Source: Aaosphaeria pasadenensis
Taxonomy: Eukaryota > Ascomycota > Dothideomycetes > Pleosporales
Direction: 5' to 3'
NCBI GenBank assembly: GCA_022813625.1
Contig: JAKLMB010000013.1
Coordinates: 496,001 to 560,000, forward strand
Length of the DNA: 64,000 nt
Shown one piece after another: positions 21,452-33,410 of the stretch (the stretch's first letter is position 1; each line of letters starts with the position of its first letter). The translations under genes and the position numbers were made by a program. The notes under the pieces were generated by a model. It was not told the origin of the DNA, searched no databases, and was given only the letters and a program-made list of their open reading frames with translations.

Positions 21452-22960
21452 GCTGCTCGCCCCTGCTCGTCGATATCCTTGTCCGGACTAGTTTTCGACG
21501 CAACCGATTGCCTAATTCATTCTCGGTGGATTTGGAGAGGTTTGGGTAGATTTCTGACCGCGATTTTACGACCCATCGGCACGATTACGAGTTTCTTTCA
21601 AATGTACATGTTTTCATGATCTTGCGGCTGGCCACTTTTCCATGTTCTACCAAAAAGCATCAGCACCCGGCAACTACCAACTTGGTTCTTGACAGGCTGG
21701 TCCATTCGTCAAGAGGATACGGCAACGAAGATAAAAAGGTCTCGAATGAACTAGGGAATTTTGCATCAAGGGAGATACACGATGGAGGATGTGGACTTTT
21801 ATTTCAGACAGAACAATGGTGGAGTGATATTCATGACGCACCGACTATAACAGGGTCACGGATTGGCATGAATCTTTCGACATGGCGGGGTGAGCATCAA
21901 TTTCTGGCATTCTTCTTTGTGCTGGTTTTAGGAAAACAACCTTGCATTAGGCTAGATTGTTATTTTAAATCATCGGCTCTCACAAGATGGCTAGATAGGA
22001 TGGAATTGATATTGTCCCACCCATTCATTTGGCACTGGGTCTTACAAATCATCTACTTCTACTTTTGCTGTGATGTTTCTCCCAAGGAACAAAGGACCTT
22101 GTCTGCAAAATATTGACGGATTGTCCCAGACGGATTACACTCCTGCTACGCCTTATCAATACATACGTCTAGACTCTTCCAAACGGCCGTCTCCACTCCA
22201 GAATATAACCTTAATGATTACTTGCAGATAGAGATTCGGTACCCCAGGTGGCGTCTCGCACAGGCCCACGTTAGTGGAGTGGGGGATGTTGGCCCGTGGG
22301 GATTCGCTCGGATTCTCATTGTCTTAAGGTAATCAGTATTTGTGTCGACATACATAGAAGATTAGGGAGCTATCTCAGGGCGAATATGCTTATACTTTGA
22401 AGGAATTTCGATAGAGGTGATGACAATGGCAGAGCTGTAATAGTCTTATGATTCAATGACTCGTAAGCTACGAGTGCGATCCTAACAGAAGGTACGGAGT
22501 ACACACTGCTGCTTAAAGTCAATCACAACATCAAGACTATCTATTCATGATCATTATTCCATTGCGTCTTATACTATTGAATTCGTTCAGTGCAATCCTG
22601 TATATAAATTGGGAAGTTGTGAGCGAATCGGACATTTCCATCATCACCGAGCTCATTGATTGAAGTTTTCTGAGAAATTCAGTAATTGCAATATTGAATC
22701 ATGATCCTACATTATACTCGTATGAAAGGTCTGTCATATAGAAAGAAAACAGTACATAATCGCTCACAAAGTGTGAATGGGCATATGCCAAGAAATGTGA
22801 AAACCAATGCGCTAGCCCGATTTCGGTAAGAAGTGGTGGGCTACCAAAACAACCAGAACAACATCATCGCACGCTCCTCAACTGGCCGCAATACGTGCAA
22901 CACAACGCGTTCGCTCACACGCGTAATTCTTCAACATTCACACAACCGATAGCCGACACC
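21452..22960. other. Intergenic: Gis2 3' flank and Mif2 promoter
   Basis: 1.5 kb with no confident gene. An open frame at 21616-22116 (166 codons) starts at an ATG but has unlikely composition (Trp/His/Cys-rich, no domain) and lies in the 3' flank of Gis2. The Mif2-proximal end holds two ACGCGT palindromes (22905-22910 and 22919-22924). Confidence 0.5.
22905..22924. promoter_or_regulatory. Paired MCB-like ACGCGT sites upstream of Mif2
   Basis: Two ACGCGT palindromes start 14 bp apart and begin 56 and 42 bp before the Mif2 ATG. Two in 20 bp is well above the expectation of about one per 4 kb. They would suit MBF-type cell-cycle control of a kinetochore gene; this is inference. Confidence 0.5.
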
Positions 22961-25749
22961 ATGCCAGTCGCTCGGAAACGCGAAAATCGCGAGAATCAAT
23001 TCTACAATGTTGGTGAACAGGGGAGGTAGGTTGCGCAACCAAATTTCATTGTTTCGAGGCTGAAGACGTCCACAGGAAAACCGGCATTCGACTCGAAGAT
23101 ACAGGAGTACGAGATGAATATGGCATGGAACCGATATCTGGAATCTTCTCTTCGCCGGAAAAATCCCCTGCAAAGCGCGACACCTTCAGCGGCAATGCCA
23201 CGGTCATCGAGTCTGAATCGATGGATATAGATGAGAGTAAGTCCTCGAGACTCACCGCCTGCGCTTTGGATATGCGCGCATTTTCGAGGATTATTCTAAT
23301 CAAGATCTTCAGGCGAAGTTCCAAACCTCACACCCGGCCGTTTCCTACATCGCAGTCGTCCGAATCTCCCTCCGCCAAAGTCGCGCTCACCCATCAAAAC
23401 TTCACTTGGATCCTCGCCGCGCAGGCAGTCATCAATGGGCCCGCGGACAATTCTCAGATCTAGCGCAGATAGTTCGGACCGAGCAACATCACATCCAGCC
23501 GTTAGCCGTCGGCTAAGCTTCAGTCAAGACGAGGCAAGTCTCCAGGAAACTCCAGCATTAAGCGGCTCCGGTACACGCCGTGGAGCAGCTCGCTCAAGCA
23601 TCTACGATTTGGAAGAATCGCCATCGCGGGATCATAATTCCCTAGTGGACGAGAGCGTCGTGCAGGCAGAAATCACTGAAATTGCGGGAGACGAAGAGTC
23701 GGAATTGATAAACGAGATTGCGGAAGAGAGCTTCGCTGGCGCTGTTGGATATGACACTTTGGCGGGGGCAGATGACTTGGAAGATGAGGACGTATCAGGG
23801 GATGTAGAAGAGTCTGAAGTCATGGAAGAATCTGTGGAAGAGCCTTTCGAAGAGGCTTTGGAGGAACCTGTTGAAGAGCCCGTGGAAGAACCCGAAGAAG
23901 AGGTTGTTGTCAAACAGCCTGCAAAAAGAGGAAGGAAACGCAAAAGCGATGTTATGGCAAATAGCGAACCGAAAGAAGTGGCCTCATCAAGAACTAAGAG
24001 ACGGGGTCCAGCTGCTGAAGAACAACCAACGACGACACAAAAAGGCAAAAAGTCCGCAAAGGCATCGCCACCTGCTGCAAAGCGTCGCCGTTCCAATCGA
24101 ATTTCCGAGGCTACCGAGCAAGAAGAGAGTAGTGTTCTTCCTGCTGCGAACGATGAGTCAATGCAGCTTGAAGAGGCACCGATAGCTCCTAAAAGGAGAG
24201 GGCGGCCACCTAAAGCCACCACATCAGCAGCAGCTACCACAACAGCCTCTAAGAAGAAAGATGAAGAGAAAGTAAATGACGAGGCCGTATTCAAGAAACC
24301 GAAGGCAGTGGCTAGAGGAAGGCCAAAGGCAACTTCAAAACCGAATGAAACGACAGTGGATGCTCTGGAGTCTGCCCCTGGCAGGCTCGTGGATGCTCTT
24401 GGAAACCCGCTATCCGAAGAAGAGGTTGACCGGATCTCCATGACATCTACTGCTTCAAGATATGGACGAGGCCGCTCGCTCTCGGTGTTCCGCTCGTTGA
24501 ATCCAGACCAGGCTGCTTCGAAAGGCAGAACTGGTCGGCACCGCCTCCAGCCTGTTAACTTTTGGCTCAACGAGCATGCCTCTTATGACCGCGACGGCAA
24601 TTTGCAGTCTATTATGCGAAACGAAACAAAAGAGTTGCCCAAAGAAAAGCGAGCTACTCGAGGCCGCAAAGGTAGCAAACGCACTCTCGCGGCTGTTGAG
24701 GAAGAGGAAGAAGATCTCGAGGGGTGGGAGCAAGATGAAGGTGTTCTCCTCGGAATCTACAAGGACTTTGATACCGCTGCCGAGGTCACACTTCAAGACC
24801 AGATTGAAGAGCGTAAGTCACCACTGAATACTGATAAAACACTACTAATTGTTACTAGCTATCGCCTGGGCACAGAATGGTATCAAGCCGGTCGAAGTAC
24901 CGGGAGCAGAATTCAAGTTTACCAAATTGGCATCTGCCGGCACGTCCTCTTTCTTCAGCTGGGGATATCTTGCTCTTGACAAGGATGGCCATAAACGGTC
25001 CAAAAATTCGAGACGAATGCATATGGTGTTCCATGTCACCAAAGGCAAAGTTGAAGTCCAAGTCGACGACAATGAATTCACAATCAATAAAGGAGGCCTA
25101 TGGCAAGTCCCTCGAGGTAAGTCTATACACATTTTTTTACCCTCCTTTGGGAATTTCTTCCAAAGTTGTCTTCACAGTCTGCGTTCAACTGTACACATCG
25201 CCCAAAGCGGGGACTACTTCATGCTTTCACATTTCGATCATAAGCATGTCGTTCACAATACGCCTTTGGGTGCATTGCCTTCTACGACTTTGCAATCAGA
25301 CAGGTCATAACAAGCGAGGATGGCAGCCGAGATTGTTCTCATCACATGCATGATGTGGCTGGGACAATGCTGCATTTCGTGCATGCTGTGTAACATCTGA
25401 CCCTGCTCCCCAACAACGTTTCCTGTCGTTCGCTGAAAGCACGAACGCACACACCATCCCGCTTATTTCCTTTGCTTTTTCGCTGCATCTTTCTTCCGAA
25501 CCAGGTACTACATCCAACACATGTTCGCGGCCCCCAACCATCCCGCGCGATGTCGCACCTCGCATTTGCATTCATTCCACGCTCGCTTTCGCTTTCCTTG
25601 TGCCGCTTTTATCCTTCTTCAAAATCACGCGTTGCGAAGGCACGACTAACTTGTGGATACTAGGCAACACATACAGCATTAAGAACCTCGCGAAGACCGA
25701 AAGCCGTATCTTCTTCGCCCAAGCATATGAGACTACCGTCCAGGAATGA
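22961..25749 (+). CDS. MIF2: Inner-kinetochore protein Mif2/CENP-C
   Basis: Binds CENP-A nucleosomes and recruits the outer kinetochore. Exons 22961-23025, 23076-23236, 23313-24812, 24859-25116 and 25664-25749 join in phase to give 689 residues. The N-terminal block (GRKTGIRLEDTGVRDEYGMEP) is the conserved Mif2 N-terminal region that contacts the Mis12 complex. The middle is acidic (EEPVEEPVEEPEEE, about 225-240) with AT-hook-like KRRGRPPK (about 367) and ARGRPKA (about 408). The CENP-C motif GRTGRHRLQPVNFW is at about 479-492. The C-terminal cupin homodimerisation domain (about 576-689) includes SRRMHMVFHVTKGKVEVQV and RIFFAQAY. Intron 4 is 547 nt and interrupts the cupin; the other introns are 46-76 nt. 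Two MCB-like sites precede the start. Confidence 0.94.
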
Positions 25750-27563
25750 GTCTTCCTTGCAAGACTTGCAATTACTAACTATTTCCAACCCGACCTCTGT
25801 ATCTTCGACTAGGGGCCCAGTGCATTCAGTAGATTGTAAAAGCGGATTCAAACTTGCTCGCGGCCCCGCCCAAACCCTGCATGAGTTCCGCTATCCACTG
25901 TGCTGCATCGCGAGATTCGTCACCATTGTCGGCATCAGCTCCGCTTCTTCTTAGTAGGGCGAGCATGAGTTTTCAACATCTGTTACGTTGGCAAAAGTGC
26001 GGGGGTTCGATATCGGTTACTTCGGCAAACAACATACATACAGCTAGTGCAGGTAATAAACTTAGTCTGTGGGGTTGTAGGATTTCCTTCGGTAGTTTCG
26101 CTTTGCCTACGGGCTGAGTGTGGAGGAAACAGCTGTTTGCGTTGAATCACGACAATAACGACCTTGGTTTGGATTCGTCCTGTTTGAACACGGACGCTCT
26201 TCGTGTCCAGCAATACTTCTCCAGCGATTAGCGCAATAATGAAGATATTTGTCACAGCAATGATAATTTGCCAAGATACTCAATGTCTTCAGCATTTTCC
26301 TATCTGATGCTGTCCGTAGCATTGTCGTCCTACCTGAAGATCCACTTCATCTGCACATGTCCGCCCGGTCGACCTCACCGACTTTCATGGTTTTACACCG
26401 CCAACCCGGATACTTGCGGTCTCCAAGATTTCCATAGCGCTCGCTCGTGTCCAAAATATACGTGTGGCTTGTCACTACCTCAACCTTGCTTGGAACGATC
26501 TCGCGCACAATGAGTTCGCGAGTAAGTTGTGTTCCGGTGAGAATGGGGACAAACGACAAGACGGTCGTACAGCAGCAGTAGCTTGCAACGACTAAAGACG
26601 CTGGCGGGGGCGTCAATTAGATCGCATCTATCCAGCATCTGCGGGCGCTTAGCCCAGCTGCTAGATTCGACCTGCTGTGCCAGGAGGGACGATCGAGCTC
26701 CAGATGCAAACCCAACCCAATGTTCCACAAAAGCGATCTCGTATGTTATTTCAACAACGCACCTGACTCTCCACATTTCCACAAAAGAATAGGAATTTTA
26801 ATCTCGCACATGGATGGATGAGGTTTCAAGATAATAGATGCATATTCCGTAGTTGAGAAATTGCAAAAAATGGAAAACAATAAATGATCACCCGAATCTT
26901 GCATAAAGCAATCTCGCATCCAATATGCTCGTGACAGACAGAACTGCAGGTCGACCATGTATAAGCCGCCTGCATGCATGGGTCGTGGTTGCTGTAGTCT
27001 TGCACATCATTTACTGCGTTGTCTTATCTCTTCAGCTTCATTGTTTGCTTGTCTGTCTCAGACTGCCTGCATCGCAGTCCAAATTCGTGAAGCTGTCACA
27101 TCAGGTCCTGTAGTTACATGCTTTTGCATTTTAGGGAATGCAGCATCCATGAAAAACCAATGTGACAGCTCACGTTCACTCAAGGTTCTGACATGCCCAC
27201 GCGCGCCTTAGGGTAGGCGATTATGTGAAACCTGTGTTACACTTGATGACCGGCTCTCCCGTCCGCCTTCTGTGCAACCACACTTTTTTCAATTCAGGAA
27301 AGAAAACTCAATTCGTTGGATGTCCAACCTTCGATTTTTTCGGCCCCTCTTCCCCGCCTAGGAGAAGCGTGGCTTACCTGCCATACACTACCCACGCGTT
27401 TTGTTTCTGCGGTTGTATCTCGTTACCTTGCAACTACATACATACTCTCAAAGGAAGGGGTGAGGTGAGATGGAGATGAGCGCAGCAAAGCAGAGCAACA
27501 GCAACATGAATGCACAGCATGGGCATGGCTTTTTTTCTTTTTGACGTTTAGCTTCTGAATGTG

Positions 27564-28251
27564 TCACTGGTTGCCTTGGGTGCTTGGTTCCCGCATGGGA
27601 AGTTCCCCCTCCTCTCGTAGTGTCTCCCACTTCCCCAAACGCCGTGCAACGGGAAGCTGATCGGTGTGAAATGGGCTTGTATGAGGTACTGCAACCCGGC
27701 CTGGGGACGGATTGTTGCACGACGGTGGCTGGCGGGGGGAAGATGGGCCGTCATTGTGATCAAGGGATGGACTTTGCGGGAAGTTCACTGCATTGGGAAG
27801 GATGTTCTGGGGCGAGAAGCGGTGAGGCGTAAGTGACGAAGCTGTCCATTATCGTGGTGGTGGTTGAGGTTGTTTGTTGTTGACGACGATGGCGATGATG
27901 ATGCTGGTCAACCGGTGAAGAGGGACATGTTGGTGCCATAACGATTGAACTAAGGGGTTTTTGTGAAGCTGAAATGTTTTGTATCTTTGTTATTGAATGG
28001 GCAAAGCGTTGTACTACTTCATTCTTTCGAAGCGTTGTTGTCAAACTGTGAACAGGGGTTCCGTTGCTGCCATTGCTGCATGAAGGTATAGGATTTTGGG
28101 ATTCGGATGAGTTCTCATTCGTAGGGGAAGCTGGAACAATTCCCTCTGGTTCAATTGATGCTTCACGGAAACTGTTGAGGGAGGACGTTGTCGTCGACGT
28201 GTACAATGTGAGGTTCAGTTGGCAATTGTCAATACTTTGCTCAGACGTCAT
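27564..28251 (-). CDS. Possible spliced gene, Ser/Thr/Pro-rich product
   Basis: Two protein-like frames follow each other on the minus strand. The first starts at an ATG at 28251 (MTSEQSIDNCQLNLTLYT) and stays open for 163 codons, S/T/N-rich, to 27760. The second, in a different frame, is open from about 27850 to a stop at 27564 and reads FSPQNILPNAVNFPQSPSL followed by more Ser/Pro-rich sequence and ARRLGKWETLREEGELPM. An AG at about 27840 (ATGGACAG) or 27810 (CCCCAG) could be the acceptor joining them, but I cannot fix the donor. Composition resembles a disordered regulatory protein. No domain is recognised; it could be chance. Confidence 0.25.
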
Positions 28252-30650
28252 ATCGCCATGTCTCGAACGGCAGCTCGATGTCTAATGGATGCGCCACAGT
28301 CAAAGGAGCCCTACACAGGCCGAGAACATGTTAAGGCTTTTTCTCTCCCACACCGGTTGATGCGTTGTCCTACGTACTATGAATTTATGTGTATGCCTAC
28401 TCCATGCTTCGTACATTGAACGATCGCGCATATCCGTCTCGACAACCTCAAGGCTCCCTAACCCCTGGCCCATCCATCCAAAGTCAGCAGCCACTTTCCA
28501 CCAACTCTTCCAGCCCCTCGCAGCCCGAACGATGCCCAACAACGTTCATCCCCGTATATTGCACTCCACAGCTTTCCATGGCTTGACCCTTCACGAACTG
28601 TTAATTGTTCGCCCAAAACGTCCACATACTCGCCAAACCTCCAAAGTGTTCTGCCAGGTTCTAACCCACCAGAAACTACGTCAACAGTGCGCAACGAAAC
28701 CCCCTCCAATCCCAGATCGCCCCACTTTTTGGAAAGTCATGTCGTATTTCCGTAGGGCTTTCGGATGGACATATCCAAGAATTACGGCATCACACACACA
28801 CGCAGAGAGAAAGTTAGTTAAGGGATCCCTCTGTGAGTTCGTGAGTTCGGGGCGAGTCAGCCTTTCCACGCTACCGTGTACGCCGGTCTCAAGTTCGCTT
28901 CGTGCTAAGAAGCCACCTGCGTCTGAGGAAGTGCAAAAGAGGGAACCGCTCTGGTCCAGTAGATTGGTGCGAAATCGATCGTTTGTGACGAAAGTAAACA
29001 CCCGCTTTAGGGCAAACCTACCCGCGCTTGCGGGTTTTGTCGCTATAGTTAGCCACAGTTTGACGAAAGTGGAACGATCTCGGTAATAGTTAATAATGTT
29101 CGGAAGGGGAGACGAGGAGAGAGGGGAGCACCTTGTAGGTATTTGCTGCAATTTGAATCCGTAGAGGTTTTGCTTTCCTTGTCTTGCAACGGAAAGTTTA
29201 TCATTCCTTCTCTCCTTTCTCTGTGGCTTATTGGCTTCTGATTTTCGTAATTACCTTTCGTGAACGTGAATCTGCTTGCAGATGGACGGGCTGGTAGCGC
29301 CCAAAGAACTGTGAAGTGTGATGTGACTATTATTGGAGATATACAGAGTACATTGGCTGTCTTTCCCGCGGGCGGCTGAGAAGGACGACAGCCCACTTGG
29401 CCTACCCTCGATAATGTCGAGAATCCAGTTCGTCCAGCCTTGCCGGATGGTGATCATGGAGGGGGCGAACATGATTGCTCGTATGATTTTCTAATCGACT
29501 AATGATGGTCCCGGTTGTATTTTTTCTCCTTTGCGGCCCTTCTCCTTGGAAATTAGGTAGAGCTTTCGGGGGATGAGTTCCCGCTGAACGTTAAGTTTCC
29601 TGTTTTGGCCAGACCAGTGTGGTCGCGGAAGGTGAACCGTAACACCCATTGCGTGACTCTCCCATCATTTCATCCCCTTTCCGATGGGCGGGCCGATCAG
29701 GAACGCATTTTTCTAGGATGCCTATTGTCAATTACACTTTATTAACGTTCTCCATGGCCAGGTTCCGCATCTACCATGCCAATCATCCTGAGGCGACCCA
29801 CAAGGAGTTATAATAAGTATGGTGTTACATCCGAAGCCTCGCTATGCTTGCTCGTGTTTATGACAATTAGTCGAGTAGTTCTCAGAAGCTGATGTACTTG
29901 TATTATCAACTTAGCGATTCATGGGGATGGCCCAAACTCGCGAACACGTTCCTGCGAGGGGAACCTAACCTCAGGCTAATGGGCAAGCGTCTCCTCCGGC
30001 CTTCCAGAAGGAAATTAGAACACATAGTCTGTTCGATTTTGATGCGCTGGAGGGAACTGCTGTTGATCCGAGTGTTTGTTTGAAGGCGAACATGATCATA
30101 TTGGCACACCTGTTCATGGTATTTCCAGGGGTGGAGGCAATTCCCCACAAATCGCAATCTCCTATTCGATTCCTCGAGCCTACGGAGTCGCTGCTCCAGA
30201 TCCGTCATTTAGGATCGCTGTGTCGTGCATGTGCGGCATGAACGTCAATGCCGTGAATAATGAACACTGACTCGAATGCCTTCAACCCTTGTACATGGTG
30301 GAAACGGAATTATACCCTATAGCATTGACCTTCTAGAAAGTACAAGATGGCGATGCGCCTGTTGCTGGTCATGGCGAAGGAGCGCTGGTGCATGAAACCT
30401 CGTATATACCGACATGTGGTAGGGCATGAACCACGCACAGGGGTGTACCTTCTGCTTGTTTCGGTTTCGAATGAGGACAGCCGACTGTTGTTACGGCATA
30501 GATGGGAAACCTCTGCCAGTACACACTAGTTAGGTATGAGAAGGAAGGCTGGAATGCGAAATCCTGGATGAACCATGGGGGTTATGGATGCTGGTATTGT
30601 TCCTAGCATGCCTACGTCCGAACGCACATGCAAGTAATTGTAGCATGTGG

Positions 30651-30678
30651 TCATCATCATCATCATCATCATCATCAT
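30651..30678. repeat. (TCA)n trinucleotide microsatellite
   Basis: About nine uninterrupted TCA/CAT units in the gene-poor region, with no supported coding frame around it. Confidence 0.9.
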
Positions 30679-31828
30679 GAAGGAGCTATCCGAGCGGGCG
30701 GCCAGTGTGCTCGTCTAATCTTCGTAATTGTGATGGGCAATGGTTTGACTCATCTTCATGTTGATCAGTTCATGATGCTTAGAGCCCAAAAAGTGAGGCT
30801 TGCTCTCCCCAAAGCCCAACTCTAGGAACAGGGCGCAAAGAGGAACAACTCAACACCACCACAATCCATCGAAATTTTTCTTTGCATTGCCAGCGCAATA
30901 TACAGCAAGCCACGTAATAATGTGAATTGTGTAGTGTGCTGAAATTGTTTGACCGCATGTTCTTGGATACGTCATGGGAAGAGGCGGTGGGCAGTCCGAG
31001 AAAACCCTTCACCGCCACGTCGGCGTCAATTGCCAGTCATGATGTTCGCCTCCCAAGGACGCGAAGGTTCCAGATTTGTAGTATCTGAAAAATAGTTTTG
31101 CGGAGATGTTAGTAGAGTCAAAGTTGTCGCTTAGGATACTCCACAATTGATGCGAGGGAAATTCCACTGATAGGAAAAATGATTTCGGTGTCGAGCTAGT
31201 TCTAAAAATCAGGACAGATTGAATGTTACTGGAATGAGACGTATGAATCTTTGTTTTTGAACAAAATGTGACCTAAGGGTCTCCGGCCCCGCCGCGCTCG
31301 CTCAATGCACAAACGTTAAACATGATTATAATAGTAAAGATAAGACAGGCGAAGAAGAAGACGACAGAAAGACATAGAGAGGAAACGCTATAAATGCACA
31401 ATCATGACCGACCGCCATATGAGTGTATAGAAAACACAGGACCGAGGAATGAGATGACCCAAAAAGAAAACCACGCTATGATGTATGAAATGAGGAAAAG
31501 AACAAAGAAATTAAGGAAAATTGAGAAACAACCCGCCATGCGCTAAATGCCATAATCGTATCTGTTGACTGGAAGCCTAACAGTCATATGATGACCTTGT
31601 CCGGGTCTTTCATGCAATACCCGCTCAATATGTATACTTCGAATGCATGCAAAATGATGCTCAATGCCCTCAAAATGCGTTATTAATGTGTGCCAGTGCA
31701 ATTTGCGCATTGCCAGAGGTGTATTCATTCTTCTGGCGCTGCTGATGTTTCTGAAGCGGTCCGGCATTGCCCAGCTGCAGATCTTGCTCACGAGGCTGCG
31801 GCGGGATAGGCTTGTAACCCGCAGGCTG

Positions 31829-33410
31829 TTAAGATGTCGTGATGGGAGTGTCGTTGGAAGACTGATGGACGTCGCTCGGTTCCTCTCTCTTCAAGCTCTT
31901 CACACTTCCTGTTCCACTACGCTGCGAGCATCGATCTGGGCTCCTGCCTCCGTGGCTCCGTGTTTCCAAATCTGGTCGAAGAGCACCGGAGTCCTCGTCT
32001 TCCCGCCTCCTCTTTAGATACGGCTCAATAAAAGGAGCGCTATCATTCTCCCTCTTGATTTGCGAATGGGTTTCAGGTGTTGGCGCTGTGGTAGGACCGC
32101 TCACAAGGTCGGCCTCAGAGGTAGGGTGGAACTGTGGAAGGGTCGGGCCGAGTTGGGGTGGCACGCTGGACCTTGATCTCGCATCCGTGCGACGTCTGCC
32201 AAAGGAACCACTCCTCCGTCGACCTTGACTCGATCCACTGTCAGTTCGATGATGGTAGCCGTGCACTGGGCCTTGGGACACTGTTGGAGGTTGCTGTGGG
32301 GTCTGCGAAGGGGGAGGTGGTAGAGGGCTAGGCACCAGCTGGTTGGCGTTTGTCGGTGTAAAGCCATGTGGTGCTGGGGTAACGGTAACGTGCGTGGGAG
32401 GTGGAGAGTTGACGCCTGTAGCTGACGGATGAAGCTGAAAGACTGGAGCATTCGCGCGCGCGCTCATTTCTTGCTCTCCCAATTGCCAGTGCATCGATTC
32501 TGCAGACCGCCAGGGAATGCCCATTTCTGTTGCAACCTTCTGCCACATCTGATCCTTGAACCTACATTCGAGCCATTAGCATGATAACTCAAGATCCTCG
32601 GGGTACGGGGTGAGCGGTTGCATACAATAAGCTTGCAGCTTTCATTGTAAGAACATGAGGTAGAGGACCAAATCAGGGGAAAGTCGAAAACCAAATTATA
32701 GGATAGCGGCCGATAGGCAAACATAATCGTACGTACCGAGCGTATAGTCTTGCCAACTTATTCTTCTTCTCTTCATCCCATACGGCTCGTTTTTCGAGAT
32801 AGTTCTGGTATCGCAGTCGACAAGATATCGAGCTTCTTCCGGGCAGTCGTTTCGCAATGTCGTCCCATTTCATTCCCTGTCCCCTTAGTTCAATCGTGAG
32901 GTTGTCTTCTTCGGGCGTCCATTTGGATTGCTTCTTGGCAGGGCTTTCTTCTGGCAATGGTGTTTGCGATGCCTGTCTCTTGATTACCTGAGTTGGCGGA
33001 GAAACATTGGTCATAGGATGACCTGGAGGAGCTGAAGTCGCCAATGGTGGGCCCGAGTAGAGTGGCCGAAATTGTGGTTGGGCCGGATCCTGGTGTCGTT
33101 GAAGCTCTGAGATAGCTGGGAGAACGGGACCGCCTAGCATTGACGCTGCTCCAGCAGCCGCTGAAGCTGGAAGACCTGGAGTAGCATAGGCAGGGGTGCC
33201 GCCGTAGGCTGGAGACGACGTTGAGTATGCTGGAGAAGTTGCGGGGTACGCCGGTGATGCCCCAGCATAGGCAGGTGATTGAGTATATGCAGACGGAGCA
33301 GTCGTGTAAGCTCGTGTCGCGGCTGTGGAATTTGATCCTACCGATGCTGAACTCTTCTTGCTAGCCGGGGACTCAGAGCCCCGGGGCTCGATGAGTAGAT
33401 TGATATCCAC
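31829..33410 (-). CDS. Myb/SANT-domain transcription factor with an apparent GTG start
   Basis: Nuclear DNA-binding regulator. Exons 33410-32737 and 32561-31829 (175-nt intron) give up to 468 residues. The Myb/SANT repeat is at about residues 162-210 (SKWTPEEDNLTIELRGQGMK, then WDDIAKRLPGRSSISCRLRY). A second helical unit crosses the intron (WDEEKKNKLARLYARFKDQM, then WQKVATEMGIPWRSAESMHW). The N terminus carries tandem SPAY heptads (residues about 41-80); the C terminus is Pro/Ser/Arg-rich with an RGRRRSGSFGRRR-like basic patch. The frame upstream of 33410 reaches a stop 15 codons away with no ATG, and no splice acceptor would supply one. The first ATG is at 33140 (378 residues). GTG at 33410 has A at -3 and G at +4. 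Confidence 0.88.

Larger units (their letters stand above)
25750..31828. other. Six-kilobase gene-poor region
   Basis: Between the 3' ends of Mif2 and the Myb factor no gene can be modelled with confidence. One minus-strand candidate (27564-28251) is listed separately. Other frames, including a 235-codon one at 28379-29086 (+), have arbitrary composition and heavily overlap frames on the other strand. Base composition stays mixed (not AT-rich), with no terminal repeats or transposase. A TCA microsatellite is at 30651-30678. It may hold long UTRs, non-coding transcripts or control sequence. Confidence 0.5.

Noticed and set aside
21616..22116. 166-codon frame downstream of Gis2
   Set aside because: Rich in Trp, His and Cys without domain or splice support; lies in the 3' flank of a highly expressed gene.
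23632..24570. 312-codon Ser-rich antisense frame in Mif2
   Set aside because: Produced by the Glu/Lys-rich codons of Mif2 read in reverse (GAA gives TTC/TCT); low complexity.
28379..29086. 235-codon plus-strand frame in the gene-poor region
   Set aside because: Composition is arbitrary (many Ser, Arg, His, Pro, no regular hydrophobic pattern) and two minus-strand frames are equally open here.
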